Origin: JAHTBL01 sp038532735
Lineage (GTDB): Bacteria; Pseudomonadota; Alphaproteobacteria; Rhodobacterales; Rhodobacteraceae
NCBI GenBank assembly: GCA_038532735.1
Contig: JBCBAC010000003.1
Location: forward strand, 124,001 to 188,000
Direction of reading: 5' to 3'
Length of the DNA stretch: 64,000 bases
This document shows positions 33,964-43,497 of the stretch, one piece after another. How positions within the stretch are numbered: position 1 is the first letter of the stretch; every line of letters starts with the position of its first letter. The position numbers and the translations under genes were made by a program. Below the pieces are notes generated by a model. It made no database searches. It had not been told where the DNA came from and was given only the letters and a program-made list of their open reading frames with translations.

Positions 33964-34003
33964 TTGCCTGCCAAGACCCTTTCTTTCTCGCGGAGCTGCC
34001 TTC

Positions 34004-35464
34004 ATGTCCGTTTTCCTGCTTTTGCCCCTCGTGCTTGCTCTTGGCGCGCTTGGTTTTGTCCTGGGCCGCAGCCGGGCCATGACCTCGGCCGGGGGAAGCA
34101 TCCGCAATCTGCATTCATTGCCCAGCTATTACGGCTTCAATGTCGCGCTGAGCGTCATCGTCCCCGCGCTTGGGCTACTGGCACTGTTGTCGCTTCTGTT
34201 GCCCATTTTGATCGACAACCGGGTCTCCGCCTTCATCCCCGCTGAAAGCATCGCGCAAGACACCACGCGGTCGCTTGTGATGTCCGATGTACGTCGCGTG
34301 GCCGAAGGGTTGGACACCGCCATTGCCGCGGGTGCCATGAGTGAAGACGAAGCCCGCTCGTTGAGCACTGACGCCACCGATGTGCGGGAGCGTTTGGGCG
34401 CTGTTGGCGTGGCGCTTGGCTCCACCGTTGAGCCGTTTGTGCTGGAAGCTGCGCAAAGCTACCGCGCGCAAGCAGCCACCGCGCAGCTTTGGACCACGTT
34501 GCTGGTTCTTGGCGTCGCCATCGCAGGCTTTGTCGTCTCCTATCTGCGCACAAACCGGGATTTCCGGGCGCGCAATGTGGTTGAGAACGGCGTGCTAGTG
34601 CTTCTGATGGCAGCGGCCTCTATCGCGATCCTGACGACGCTGGGCATCGTGCTGTCGATGCTCTTTGAAACACGCAACTTCTTTCAGGATTATCGCTGGA
34701 CCGATTTTTTCTTCGGCACCACCTGGTCGCCCAATTTCCGCGGTGACAGTGAACTGGGGATCATCCCGCTGCTATGGGGCACACTCTATATCAGCTTCAT
34801 CGCTTTGCTCGTCGCGGTGCCCATCGGCCTGTTTGCGGCGATCTATCTCAGTGAATATGCCAGCCACCGGTTCCGCAGCTTTGCCAAGCCCGCGATTGAG
34901 ATCCTCGCCGGTATTCCGACCATCGTTTACGGCCTTTTCGCGCTGATCACGGTTGGCCCGTTCCTGCGGGATTACTTCGCGCAACCCACGGGGCTGGGCG
35001 AAAGCGCATCCTCGGTCATGACGGCGGGGTTGGTGATGGGCATCATGCTGATCCCGTTTGTGTCTTCACTGTCAGACGACATTATCAATGCCGTGCCGCA
35101 AGCGATGCGCGATGGATCGCTGGGCATCGGGGCCACTCATTCAGAGACGATCCGCCAGGTCGTGCTGCCCGCTGCGTTGCCGGGCATTGTGGGCGCGATC
35201 CTGCTGGCCGCCTCTCGCGCAATCGGCGAGACGATGATCGTGGTGCTGGGTGCAGGGGCCGCGGCCCGATTAGACCTCAACCCGTTCGAGGCGATGACGA
35301 CCGTCACCGTTAAAATCGTCAGCCAATTGACCGGGGATACCGACTTTGCCAGCCCTGAAACGCTGGTGGCCTTTGCCCTCGGCCTGACACTCTTCGTCAT
35401 CACCTTGGGCCTCAACGTCTTCGCCCTTTATATCGTGCGCAAATATCGGGAGCAGTACGAATGA
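34004..35464 (+). CDS. pstC: phosphate ABC transporter permease PstC
   Basis: 486 residues from the ATG at 34004, which has GGAG 9 nt upstream; the frame is open 71 codons further up, but that stretch overlaps pstS in another frame. The N-terminal half carries extra membrane segments and a large periplasmic loop (FIPAESIAQDTTRSLVMSDV), the long alphaproteobacterial form. The permease core shows GTLYISFIALLVAVPIGLFA and GIMLIPFVSSLSDDIINAVP with the EAA loop GIGATHSETIRQVVLPAALP. It pairs with PstA; its stop overlaps the pstA ATG (35461-35464). Confidence 0.93.
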   Translation: MSVFLLLPLVLALGALGFVLGRSRAMTSAGGSIRNLHSLPSYYGFNVALSVIVPALGLLALLSLLLPILIDNRVSAFIPAESIAQDTTRSLVMSDVRRVAEGLDTAIAAGAMSEDEARSLSTDATDVRERLGAVGVALGSTVEPFVLEAAQSYRAQAATAQLWTTLLVLGVAIAGFVVSYLRTNRDFRARNVVENGVLVLLMAAASIAILTTLGIVLSMLFETRNFFQDYRWTDFFFGTTWSPNFRGDSELGIIPLLWGTLYISFIALLVAVPIGLFAAIYLSEYASHRFRSFAKPAIEILAGIPTIVYGLFALITVGPFLRDYFAQPTGLGESASSVMTAGLVMGIMLIPFVSSLSDDIINAVPQAMRDGSLGIGATHSETIRQVVLPAALPGIVGAILLAASRAIGETMIVVLGAGAAARLDLNPFEAMTTVTVKIVSQLTGDTDFASPETLVAFALGLTLFVITLGLNVFALYIVRKYREQYE

Positions 35465-36810
35465 CCGATCTGTCCGCTGGCGGCATCCCCACCGACCGCC
35501 CGAAATCCTCGCTTCTGACCGAAGACGCGCGCACCAAAAAGCGCAATGCGGCAGAGCGGCGCTTCAAGATGTACGGCCTTGGTGCGGTGCTGCTGGGCGT
35601 GGCTGCGCTGGTGATGCTGTTGATCTCGATCCTCGGGAACGGTCTGAGCGCGTTTCAGCAGACCTACGTCACGCTTCAAGTGGAATTGCCTGCCGATAAG
35701 CTCGACAAGGAAGGCAACCGCAATCGTGATGAGATGGCGAAAGTATCCACTTTTGGATATGCGCCGCTGATCGCCACAGCGATGGAGCAGACGGTTGCCA
35801 CGCTTGAGATCGAAACGGAGCTTTCTGCGAAAGAGCAGGGAGAGGTCATTTCGAAAGAAGCGGCGGCGCAGCTCAGAAATTTCGTTTTGGCCAACCCGCA
35901 GGTTGTCGGGCAAACGATTGAGTTTGAATTCCTCGCCAATGGACGGATCGACGGATATCTGAAGGATCGCGTGACGCGCGAGACCGCGGCGCTGGACAAG
36001 AACGTCTCCCCCGGTCAGCTCGACCTGACGGATGCGCTGATGGAAGAGGGCGTGCTCGAGCAGCGCTTCAACTGGGCGTTCCTGACTATGCCCGATGCCT
36101 CTGGTCAGCGCCCCGAAGCCGCGGGGCTGGGTGTGGCGATCATGGGCTCGATCTACATGATGCTGATCGTGCTTGGGCTGGCATTGCCAATCGGTGTCGC
36201 GGCCTCGATCTATCTTGAGGAATTCGCCCCAAAGAACCGCATCACGGACTTGATCGAGGTGAATATCTCGAACCTTGCCGCCGTGCCGTCGATTGTCTTC
36301 GGCATTCTGGGTCTGGCGATCTTCATCAATTTTGCAGGCCTGCCGCAATCGGCGCCCATCGTAGGCGGCCTTGTGCTGACACTGATGACGCTCCCGACGA
36401 TCATCATTGCGACGCGCGCGTCGCTGAAATCGGTGCCGCCTTCTATCCGCGACGCCGCTTTGGGCGTTGGAGCCTCAAAAATGCAGAGCGTGTTTCACCA
36501 CGTCCTGCCGCTCGCTGCCCCTGGCATTCTGACCGGCACGATCATCGGCTTGGCCCAAGCGTTGGGAGAGACCGCGCCGCTCTTGTTAATCGGCATGGTG
36601 GCTTTCGTGCGGGAATACCCTGCAGGCCCGCCTGAAGGCTTCTTTGACCCTGCATCCGCCTTGCCGGTGCAGATTTATAACTGGACCCAGCGCTCTGACC
36701 CTGCCTTTGTGGAACGTGCCTCTGGGGCCATTATCGTGTTGCTGATCTTCCTGGTCAGCATGAACGCGCTGGCCATTTTCGTACGCCGCCGCTTTGAGCG
36801 CCGCTGGTAA
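35461..36810 (+). CDS. pstA: phosphate ABC transporter permease PstA
   Basis: 449 residues. The N-terminal ~200 residues hold one membrane segment and a soluble domain (DUF3333 pattern: LIATAMEQTVATLEIETELS) seen in alphaproteobacterial PstA. The permease core follows (MGSIYMMLIVLGLALPIGVA; VGASKMQSVFHHVLPLAAPG). Its ATG overlaps the pstC stop. Confidence 0.93.
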   Translation: MTDLSAGGIPTDRPKSSLLTEDARTKKRNAAERRFKMYGLGAVLLGVAALVMLLISILGNGLSAFQQTYVTLQVELPADKLDKEGNRNRDEMAKVSTFGYAPLIATAMEQTVATLEIETELSAKEQGEVISKEAAAQLRNFVLANPQVVGQTIEFEFLANGRIDGYLKDRVTRETAALDKNVSPGQLDLTDALMEEGVLEQRFNWAFLTMPDASGQRPEAAGLGVAIMGSIYMMLIVLGLALPIGVAASIYLEEFAPKNRITDLIEVNISNLAAVPSIVFGILGLAIFINFAGLPQSAPIVGGLVLTLMTLPTIIIATRASLKSVPPSIRDAALGVGASKMQSVFHHVLPLAAPGILTGTIIGLAQALGETAPLLLIGMVAFVREYPAGPPEGFFDPASALPVQIYNWTQRSDPAFVERASGAIIVLLIFLVSMNALAIFVRRRFERRW

Positions 36811-36826
36811 ACGGGAGGAGACGAAC

Positions 36827-37624
36827 ATGGACGATCTGAGACTAGTGGAGAGAGACGTGGACATCAAAGAGACGAAGATCTCGGCCCGGAAGGTGCAGGT
36901 CTATTATGGCGACAACCACGCCATCAAGGATGTGGATGTGGATATCGCCGACAAGACCGTGACCGCGTTCATCGGCCCGTCGGGCTGCGGTAAATCCACG
37001 TTCCTACGCTGCATCAATCGGATGAATGACACGATTGATGTGTGCCGCGTCGAAGGCGATATCGCGATTGATGGCGAAGACATCTATGACCGTAAGGTCG
37101 ACCCGGTGCAGTTGCGCGCGAAGGTGGGTATGGTGTTTCAGAAGCCCAACCCGTTCCCCAAGTCAATCTATGACAACATTGCCTATGGGCCGCGTATTCA
37201 CGGGCTGGCCAAGAACAAGGCCGATCTGGATGTCATCGTCGAGAAATCCCTACGCCGCGGGGCGATCTGGGACGAGGTGAAAGACCGCCTCCATGCGCCT
37301 GGGACCGGCCTCTCTGGCGGGCAGCAGCAACGTCTGTGCATCGCACGCGCTGTCGCAACGGAGCCGGAAGTGCTGTTGATGGATGAGCCGTGCTCGGCCC
37401 TTGATCCGATTGCGACTGCACAGGTCGAAGAGCTGATTGATGAGCTGCGCCAAAGCTACTCGGTGGTCATCGTGACCCACTCCATGCAGCAGGCGGCCCG
37501 CGTCAGCCAAAAGACCGCGTTCTTCCACCTCGGCAATCTGGTCGAGTACGGCGATACCGGCACGATTTTCACCAACCCCGAAGACCCGCGCACAGAAAGC
37601 TACATCACAGGACGGATCGGTTAA
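36827..37624 (+). CDS. pstB: phosphate ABC transporter ATP-binding protein PstB
   Basis: 265 residues from the ATG at 36827 with GGGAGGAG upstream. Walker A GPSGCGKS, Q-loop FQKPNPFPKSIYDN, signature LSGGQQQRLCIARAVA, Walker B VLLMDEPCSALDPIA and H-loop THSM are all standard PstB. The phoU ATG begins directly after its stop. Confidence 0.96.
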   Translation: MDDLRLVERDVDIKETKISARKVQVYYGDNHAIKDVDVDIADKTVTAFIGPSGCGKSTFLRCINRMNDTIDVCRVEGDIAIDGEDIYDRKVDPVQLRAKVGMVFQKPNPFPKSIYDNIAYGPRIHGLAKNKADLDVIVEKSLRRGAIWDEVKDRLHAPGTGLSGGQQQRLCIARAVATEPEVLLMDEPCSALDPIATAQVEELIDELRQSYSVVIVTHSMQQAARVSQKTAFFHLGNLVEYGDTGTIFTNPEDPRTESYITGRIG

Positions 37625-38341
37625 ATGATCGAAGAACAGCATATTGCATCGGCCTATGATCGCGATCTGGAGGCCATTCAGGCACTGATCATGAAGATGG
37701 GCGGGCTGGTTGAGGCCGCCATCATCGACGGCGCCAAATCACTTGAGGATCGTGATGTTGATCTGGCCGAAAAGGTACGCATCGCGGACCGCGCCATTGA
37801 TGATCTGGAAGAGCGGATCAATGACGAAGCCGCCCGCGTGATTGCGTTGCGTGCCCCGACGGCGGGTGATCTGCGCACAGTGCTCAGCGTGATGAAGATC
37901 AGCGCCAATCTTGAGCGGGTGGGTGACTACGCCAAGAACATGGCCAAGCGAACCGGTGTTCTTGTGCAGATGGCGCCCGTTAATGGCTCCCCTTCCGCGA
38001 TCCGGCGGATGGCCAAGGAAGTTGAGGTGATGCTCAAGGATGCGCTCGACGCCTATATCCAGCGCGACGCGGAGCTTGCCGCAGATGTGATCAACCGCGA
38101 TATCGACGTCGATCAGATGTATAACGCGCTGTTCCGCGAATTCCTGACCTTCATGATGGAAGATCCGCGCAACATCACCGCCTGCATGCATCTACATTTC
38201 ATCGCCAAGAACATCGAACGGATGGGCGATCACGTCACCAATATCGCCGAGCAGGTGATCTATCTGGTGACCGGCGAACGCCCCGATGAGACGCGCGCCA
38301 AGAAAGACCGCACCTCTGTCGATGTGATCAAGGAGAGCTAA
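37625..38341 (+). CDS. phoU: phosphate signalling regulator PhoU
   Basis: 238 residues of two three-helix PhoU repeats, with the acidic metal-binding motifs typical of the family (for example LAEKVRIADRAIDDLEERIN near 60 and NIERMGDHVTNIAEQV near 200). PhoU links Pst transport to PhoR and holds PhoB inactive when phosphate is plentiful. It starts at once after pstB and ends 3 bp before phoB. Confidence 0.95.
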   Translation: MIEEQHIASAYDRDLEAIQALIMKMGGLVEAAIIDGAKSLEDRDVDLAEKVRIADRAIDDLEERINDEAARVIALRAPTAGDLRTVLSVMKISANLERVGDYAKNMAKRTGVLVQMAPVNGSPSAIRRMAKEVEVMLKDALDAYIQRDAELAADVINRDIDVDQMYNALFREFLTFMMEDPRNITACMHLHFIAKNIERMGDHVTNIAEQVIYLVTGERPDETRAKKDRTSVDVIKES

Positions 38342-38344
38342 GCC

Positions 38345-39034
38345 ATGTCGGGCGATCAACCCACGGTTCTGGTGGTCGAGGATGAGCCTGCGCAGCGGGA
38401 GGTCCTGGCCTATAACCTCGAAGCCGAGGGCTTTCGCGTGGCCCGCGCCGAGAATGGCGAAGAGGGCCTGCTTTTGGTCGATGAGGAAGCGCCCGATGTG
38501 ATCGTGCTGGACTGGATGCTGCCTTCGGTGTCGGGCATCGAAGTGTGCCGCCGTTTGAAGATGCGGTCAGAGACGCGCTCCATCCCTGTGATCATGTTGT
38601 CGGCGCGCTCCGAAGAGGTAGACCGCGTACGAGGGCTGGAAACGGGCGCGGATGATTATGTCGTCAAACCTTACTCAGTCGTGGAGTTGATGGCCCGCGT
38701 GCGCACGCAGTTGCGCCGTACAAGGCCTGCGGCCATTGGTGAGCGGCTGGAGTTTGAAGACATCGTTCTGGATTGCGAAACGCACCGTGTGACGCGGGAT
38801 GGGCAAGCGCTGAAGCTAGGCCCGACGGAGTTTCGCCTGCTTTCCACCTTGATGGAAAAGCCCGGCCGCGTCTGGTCACGTGATCAGCTGCTCGATCGGG
38901 TGTGGGGGCGTGATATTTACGTCGATACCCGCACGGTCGATGTCCATGTGGGCCGGCTCCGCAAAGCGCTTTGCTATCATGGTGGCAGCGATCCTGTGCG
39001 GACCGTTCGGGGTGCGGGATACGCGTTGGGTTAA
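38345..39034 (+). CDS. phoB: phosphate-regulon response regulator PhoB
   Basis: 229 residues. The receiver domain has the phosphoacceptor Asp56 in VIVLDWMLP, the switch lysine in DDYVVKPYS, and a winged-helix DNA-binding domain with LGPTEFRLLSTLMEKPGRVWSR and DRVWGRDIYVDTRTVDVHVG. It binds the Pho box at 32768-32796. It closes the pstSCAB-phoU-phoB chain. Confidence 0.95.
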   Translation: MSGDQPTVLVVEDEPAQREVLAYNLEAEGFRVARAENGEEGLLLVDEEAPDVIVLDWMLPSVSGIEVCRRLKMRSETRSIPVIMLSARSEEVDRVRGLETGADDYVVKPYSVVELMARVRTQLRRTRPAAIGERLEFEDIVLDCETHRVTRDGQALKLGPTEFRLLSTLMEKPGRVWSRDQLLDRVWGRDIYVDTRTVDVHVGRLRKALCYHGGSDPVRTVRGAGYALG

Positions 39035-39095
39035 GGCTTTAAGGTCTTCGGCACTCCAGCGTGATCGCGCGGCACAGATGGGCGGTGTTTCTGCC

Positions 39096-40100
39096 CTAAA
39101 TGCTTTGCAGCCAAAACAGGACCGACACGGTCAGCGCGCCAATAAAAAGCGTTTCCACCACCAACAACGCGATTGCAGCACCGCCCACGTCAATCACATC
39201 GCGTAGCGACGTTTTGAGGCCGACGGCAGCGATCGCCGTCAAAAGCGCCCAGCGGGAGGTTTCAGTGGCGATGGCGATAACCGGGGCCGGGAAGACACCA
39301 AATGAGTTCAGCGTCACCAGAACCACGAAAGCCACAACAAAAGAGGGCACAATCGGCGGACGCTCAGCCGCCTCGTCCTGCACGACGTAGCGACGAATGA
39401 TCAGGGACGCGACAAGGATCACTGGGGCGAGCATCGCCACGCGGATCAGTTTTACAATTGTCGCGACTTCGCCCGTCTCTTCAGAGACAGAGAAACCCGC
39501 ACCAACCACCTGAGCGACATCGTGGATCGTCGCGCCGATAAAGACACCCGCAAACTTGGTGTCGAACCCAAAGAGATCGGCAAGGATCGGATAGATGATC
39601 ATCGCGATCGTCGAGAGCAACGTGACGCCGACGACCGTGAAGACCAATCGCTCTTCCGAGCGCTCATCCTTGGGCAAGATCGCCGAAATCGCCATCGCCG
39701 CTGAGGCACCGCAGATCGCGACAGAGCCTGCCGACAAGAATGCGAAACGCGGACCGTAGCCAAACAGGCGCGCCACGGACATGCCGAAAAGGATCGTTGC
39801 GATCACCCCGGCCACGACGAGCGTGACAATCGGCCAGCCAAGCTCGGACGCCATTTCAAAGCTGATCCGCATCCCCAGAAGCGCCACGCCAAACCGCAAC
39901 ACCGTCTTTGCGGAAAACGCGATGCCGTTGGCACATTTGCCGTCTTCAGACAGGAAATTCAGCGCGATGCCGAAAAGCAAGGCCATCAGCATCGCAGGCG
40001 CGCCGTAATGTTCGGATATGAACTGGGCGGCGAGGGCGATCAGACCGGAAATCAGAACGCCGGGAAACATTGCTTTCAGCGTATCGACTTTGAAAACCAC
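39096..40100 (-). CDS. YeiH/UPF0324 family putative permease
   Basis: 334 residues, about ten hydrophobic segments. The family pattern is clear: MLMALLFGIALNFLSED, AGSVAICGASAAMAISAILP and TIHDVAQVVGAGFSVSEETG. In other bacteria members are linked to sulfite or sulfate export, or their substrate is unknown. It is convergent with phoB and stands before RidA on the same strand, 104 bp apart. No regulator (such as a LysR gene) adjoins. Confidence 0.85.
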   Translation of the reverse strand: MVFKVDTLKAMFPGVLISGLIALAAQFISEHYGAPAMLMALLFGIALNFLSEDGKCANGIAFSAKTVLRFGVALLGMRISFEMASELGWPIVTLVVAGVIATILFGMSVARLFGYGPRFAFLSAGSVAICGASAAMAISAILPKDERSEERLVFTVVGVTLLSTIAMIIYPILADLFGFDTKFAGVFIGATIHDVAQVVGAGFSVSEETGEVATIVKLIRVAMLAPVILVASLIIRRYVVQDEAAERPPIVPSFVVAFVVLVTLNSFGVFPAPVIAIATETSRWALLTAIAAVGLKTSLRDVIDVGGAAIALLVVETLFIGALTVSVLFWLQSI

Positions 40101-40204
40101 AGCGATTTCCCCCGGGGACTATAGATAGACGGCCGATTTCTGCGTTGCGGCGAAATCGAGTTGCGGTTTACGTGCCGGAAATTACGCGTCGCCACAAGGG
40201 CGGA

Positions 40205-40603
40205 TCACTTCGGTTCGGGAACCTGGGCTGTCACTTCGATCTCAACCGTGAACTCCGGGCGCGTAAAGCCCGACACGATTACAAGGGTCGAGGCGGGCAG
40301 GGTGGTCACCTCCGCCAGCCACTCATCTCGCGCGGCCATGTAGCCCGCCATATGCGCCCGGTCGGTGACAAACGCATTGATACGCAGCACGTCCTGGCGC
40401 GTGGCGCCGCCTTCTCTCAGGATGGCGTCTATATTGGCGAAGCAGATCTCGGCCTGGGCCTGCGTGTCGTCTGGGATCGTGCCGTCCGCGGCCAGACCAA
40501 GCTGGCCGGAGGTTACCAGAACGCGAGCGCCGGGATCACTGATCGCGCCATGCGCGTATCGCGCGAATGGAGGTGCAATCGTGTGAGGCAGAAGAGATTT
40601 CAT
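40205..40603 (-). CDS. RidA/YjgF/RutC family protein
   Basis: 132 residues from the ATG at 40603; upstream codons are not family-like. Family motifs are LVTSGQLGLAADGTIPDDTQ, QAEICFANIDAILREGGATR and the C-terminal FTRPEFTVEIEVTAQV, with the substrate-binding arginine not the canonical IxxRP pattern, so specificity may differ from RidA proper. RidA proteins remove reactive enamines and imines; RutC is the member tied to pyrimidine breakdown. It diverges from the CodA-like operon at 40806, which suggests a shared role. Confidence 0.8.
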   Translation of the reverse strand: MKSLLPHTIAPPFARYAHGAISDPGARVLVTSGQLGLAADGTIPDDTQAQAEICFANIDAILREGGATRQDVLRINAFVTDRAHMAGYMAARDEWLAEVTTLPASTLVIVSGFTRPEFTVEIEVTAQVPEPK

Positions 40604-40631
40604 ACCGCAGGCTGGCCCGTGTTTCTGACCG

Positions 40632-40690
40632 TTGCAAGGCATTGCAATGCGCCAAAACAAAAAACGCAAAAAAATTGTGCACGTTTGCAA
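40632..40690. promoter_or_regulatory. three TTGCAA boxes in the RidA/operon divergent region
   Basis: TTGCAA, itself a palindrome, occurs at 40632-40637, 40642-40647 (4 bp apart) and 40685-40690. A further imperfect palindrome AGCGTAACGCT follows near 40708-40718. The boxes lie between the two divergent starts and are candidate operators. Confidence 0.4.
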
Positions 40691-40805
40691 AATCTGCCGT
40701 TAGGTTAAGCGTAACGCTGCCGGTCCGAGGATGGCTCCCCCGGGCGTCTTCCCTTTGACACGGGGCAGAATATCGTAAGCAGCGACCAACATCTGGAGGA
40801 TGACA

Positions 40806-41804
40806 ATGTCACTGAAACCCACTCTGACAGCACTGATGCTTGCCACCGTTGCCGCGACACCTGCCGTCGCCGAAAACGCCAAAGTCGTGTTCGGAACCAA
40901 CTGGCTCGCGCAAGCCGAGCATGGCGGCTTTTATCAATCCGTAGCTGATGGCACTTATGCGGCTTGTGGCCTCGATGTCGAGATTATCTCGGGCGGGCCG
41001 CAGGTGAACAACCGCGCGCTGATGCTGGCCGGCAAGATCGACTATCACATGGGCGGTGATCTACTTCAGGCCTTCAATGCTGTGAAGGAAGGGATTCCGG
41101 TGGTAGCCGTTGCGGCAACCTTCCAAAAGCACCCGCAAGTGCTGGTCGCGCACCCTGATGTGGAAAGCTGGGAGGGTCTGAAGGACCGCACGCTGCTGAT
41201 CGGTGACAATGGCTTTACCAGCTATTACCAGTGGATGATCGCAGAGCACGGCTTCACCGTTGAGCAGCGACAGCCCTATACGTTCAACCCCGCACCTTTC
41301 CTTGCCGATACTGGCGTGGCGATGCAGGGCTACTTGAGCTCTGAGCCATATCTCGTTGAAAAAGAAGGCGGGTTTGTCCCCAATGTCTTCCTGATCGCGG
41401 ATAATGGTTTCTCAAGCTACGCTACCACGATCGAGACCATGCAGGCCACGATTGATGAGAAGCCAGAGCAGGTGAAGTGCTTTGTCGAAGGCTCAATCAA
41501 GGGGTGGTATAACTACCTTTATGGTGATCCCAGCGGCGCCAATGAGCTGATCAAGGCGGCCAACCCCGACATGACGGATGACAAGATTGCCTATGCCATC
41601 GACAAGATGAAGGAATGGGGCATCGTGGATAGCGGCGACGCACTAGAAATGGGCATCGGCGTGATGACAGACGAAGTCGTAAGCGATTTTTATGCCAAAA
41701 TGGTCAATGCAGGCGTGATCGAAGAAGGGCTGGACGTTTCTGCCGCCTATACGCTTGAGTTCGTTGGCGAAGGCGTCGGGATGGACCTGAAGCCTGGCGG
41801 CTAG
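40806..41804 (+). CDS. NMT1/THI5-like ABC transporter substrate-binding protein
   Basis: 332 residues from the ATG at 40806, which is 6 nt from GGAGG; an ATG at 40800 sits too close to that site. The signal peptide ends in TPAVAEN. The NMT1/THI5 (SsuA-like) fold is seen in VVFGTNWLAQAEHGGFYQSV, the pattern also found in pyrimidine and thiamine-precursor binders, and ISGGPQVNNRALMLAGKIDY. It is the first gene of the operon that runs to 49109. Ligand unknown; an aromatic nitrogen heterocycle is inferred from the neighbours. Confidence 0.85.
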   Translation: MSLKPTLTALMLATVAATPAVAENAKVVFGTNWLAQAEHGGFYQSVADGTYAACGLDVEIISGGPQVNNRALMLAGKIDYHMGGDLLQAFNAVKEGIPVVAVAATFQKHPQVLVAHPDVESWEGLKDRTLLIGDNGFTSYYQWMIAEHGFTVEQRQPYTFNPAPFLADTGVAMQGYLSSEPYLVEKEGGFVPNVFLIADNGFSSYATTIETMQATIDEKPEQVKCFVEGSIKGWYNYLYGDPSGANELIKAANPDMTDDKIAYAIDKMKEWGIVDSGDALEMGIGVMTDEVVSDFYAKMVNAGVIEEGLDVSAAYTLEFVGEGVGMDLKPGG

Positions 41805-41820
41805 CACGCGCGCAAACACC

Positions 41821-41846
41821 GGATGCGCGTTCCAAAGCGCGCATCC
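41821..41846 (+). other. hairpin after the binding-protein gene
   Basis: GGATGCGCG (41821-41829) pairs with CGCGCATCC (41838-41846). It lies 17 bp after the binding-protein stop, and the sequence behind it (CAAGTCAAGAAAAG) has no U-run, so mRNA protection is more likely than full termination. Confidence 0.6.
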
Positions 41847-41878
41847 CAAGTCAAGAAAAGCCTGGGGAGGCAGCCCTG

Positions 41879-42652
41879 TTGCAACCAATCGATCAGCGCC
41901 CAACCGTTTTGCGAATGTCGAATGTAAACAAGACCTTCAACGGCAATGTTGTTGCACTCAACGGCATGTCAATGCAGGTCGGTCAGGGGGATTTCATCTC
42001 CCTTTTGGGGCCGTCAGGTTGCGGGAAATCGACAGCACTGCGGTTGATTTCGGATCTTATGGTACCAACCAGCGGAAAAATCGACTGGGAAGGCGGCCAC
42101 GAGGTTGGTGATTTGGGCGTTGTCTTTCAAGAACCCACGTTGATGCCATGGGCGACTGTCGCGCAAAATGTGTGGCTGCCTTATCGGCTGCGCGGCAGAT
42201 CTTACGCGAGTGTGAAAGACGAGGTTCTTGAGGCGCTTAAACTCGTCGGGCTCGAGAACTTTCAGAACAGCTATCCGCGCGAATTGTCAGGCGGTATGAA
42301 GATGCGCGTCTCCATCGCGCGGGCGATGGTGACACGGCCCCGGCTGATCCTGATGGACGAGCCTTTCGCCGCATTAGACGAGATTACCCGCTTTAAGTTG
42401 AACAACGATCTTCTTGAACTCAAAGCAAAAATCAATTGCACAGTGATCTTCGTGACCCATTCGGTTTTTGAGTCCGTGTTCCTGAGCGACCGCATTATCG
42501 TCATGGCCGCGCGACCCGGGCGGGTGATCCAGGAGCTTCATGTGGACGAGCCTTACCCCCGGTCGGAAGAATTTCGAACCTCTGCTGAATACGCGGCGCA
42601 TTGTCGGCAAGCGACCGATGCGCTGCACATGGCGATGGGAGTGGCCGCATGA
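41879..42652 (+). CDS. ABC transporter ATP-binding protein of the NMT1-like system
   Basis: 257 residues from a TTG at 41879 with GGGGAGG 8 nt upstream; the next ATG (41915) has no ribosome site. Walker A GPSGCGKST, Q-loop VFQEPTLMPWATVAQNVWLP (SsuB/TauB style), signature LSGGMKMRVSIARAMV, Walker B LILMDEPFAALDEITR and H-loop THSVFESV are complete. It energises uptake by the adjacent permease, whose ATG overlaps its stop (42649-42652). Confidence 0.9.
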   Translation: MQPIDQRPTVLRMSNVNKTFNGNVVALNGMSMQVGQGDFISLLGPSGCGKSTALRLISDLMVPTSGKIDWEGGHEVGDLGVVFQEPTLMPWATVAQNVWLPYRLRGRSYASVKDEVLEALKLVGLENFQNSYPRELSGGMKMRVSIARAMVTRPRLILMDEPFAALDEITRFKLNNDLLELKAKINCTVIFVTHSVFESVFLSDRIIVMAARPGRVIQELHVDEPYPRSEEFRTSAEYAAHCRQATDALHMAMGVAA

Positions 42653-43497
42653 GCATCGCGGAGAGCACCCCCGTCATCGACAGCGACGAGGCGCGCCGCC
42701 AGCGCGTCAAACGGATGGAGAAGCTGGGCCGTTGGTCTTTGCCCATTGTCGTGATGCTGGCGACCTTGCTGATGTGGGATCGCATCGTCGTCTGGAATGA
42801 AATTCCGCACTATATCCTGCCAGGGCCAGGGCGTGTTTGGGACAGCCTGGTCACTGATTGGGGTATCCTATGGGAGGCGGGCCTGCTGACCGGCAAGATC
42901 ACCTTGATGGCGCTGGCATTGGCGATCATTGGTGGAGCAGGTCTTGCGATCCTCTTCAATCAGTCGCGGATGGTCGAGATGTCTTTCTATCCTTATGCAG
43001 TGATCCTGCAGGTGACGCCCGTCGTCTCCATCGCGCCGCTGATCTTCATATATGTGGACAGCAAAACCGCGGGCATGTTGCTCTGCGCTTGGATTGTGGC
43101 GTTCTTTCCTGTGTTGTCTTCGACGACGTTGGGTCTGAACTCCGTCGATCATAACCTGCGCGATTTATACCGAATTTATGGTGCCAGCCGGTGGCAAAAA
43201 CTGTGGATGCTGCAACTGCCCTCAGCGTTGCCGTATTTCCTTGGGGGGCTGAAGATCGCTGGTGGCTTGAGCCTGATTGGCGCTGTGGTCGCGGAACTGG
43301 TTGCCGGCACCGGGGGCGTGGGTGCGGGCTTGGCTGCGCGCATTCAGGAGGCGGGGTATCGTTTGAACATCGCCCGAATGTTCGCCGCGCTCACATTGGT
43401 CGCCGCCATGGGTGTGTTTATCTTCGCGGCGCTGTCGCTACTGTCCCATCTGCTGCTGCGTAAGTGGCATGAAAGCGCGCTGAGCCGGGAGAGTTGA
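42649..43497 (+). CDS. ABC transporter permease of the NMT1-like system
   Basis: 282 residues from the ATG at 42649 (ATGA overlap with the ATPase gene). About six hydrophobic segments follow a soluble N-terminus; the permease loop is DHNLRDLYRIYGASRWQKLW with SALPYFLGGLKIAGGLSLIG, as in SsuC/TauC-type permeases. Its TGA shares a base with the ATG of the deaminase gene (TGATG). Confidence 0.88.
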   Translation: MSIAESTPVIDSDEARRQRVKRMEKLGRWSLPIVVMLATLLMWDRIVVWNEIPHYILPGPGRVWDSLVTDWGILWEAGLLTGKITLMALALAIIGGAGLAILFNQSRMVEMSFYPYAVILQVTPVVSIAPLIFIYVDSKTAGMLLCAWIVAFFPVLSSTTLGLNSVDHNLRDLYRIYGASRWQKLWMLQLPSALPYFLGGLKIAGGLSLIGAVVAELVAGTGGVGAGLAARIQEAGYRLNIARMFAALTLVAAMGVFIFAALSLLSHLLLRKWHESALSRES

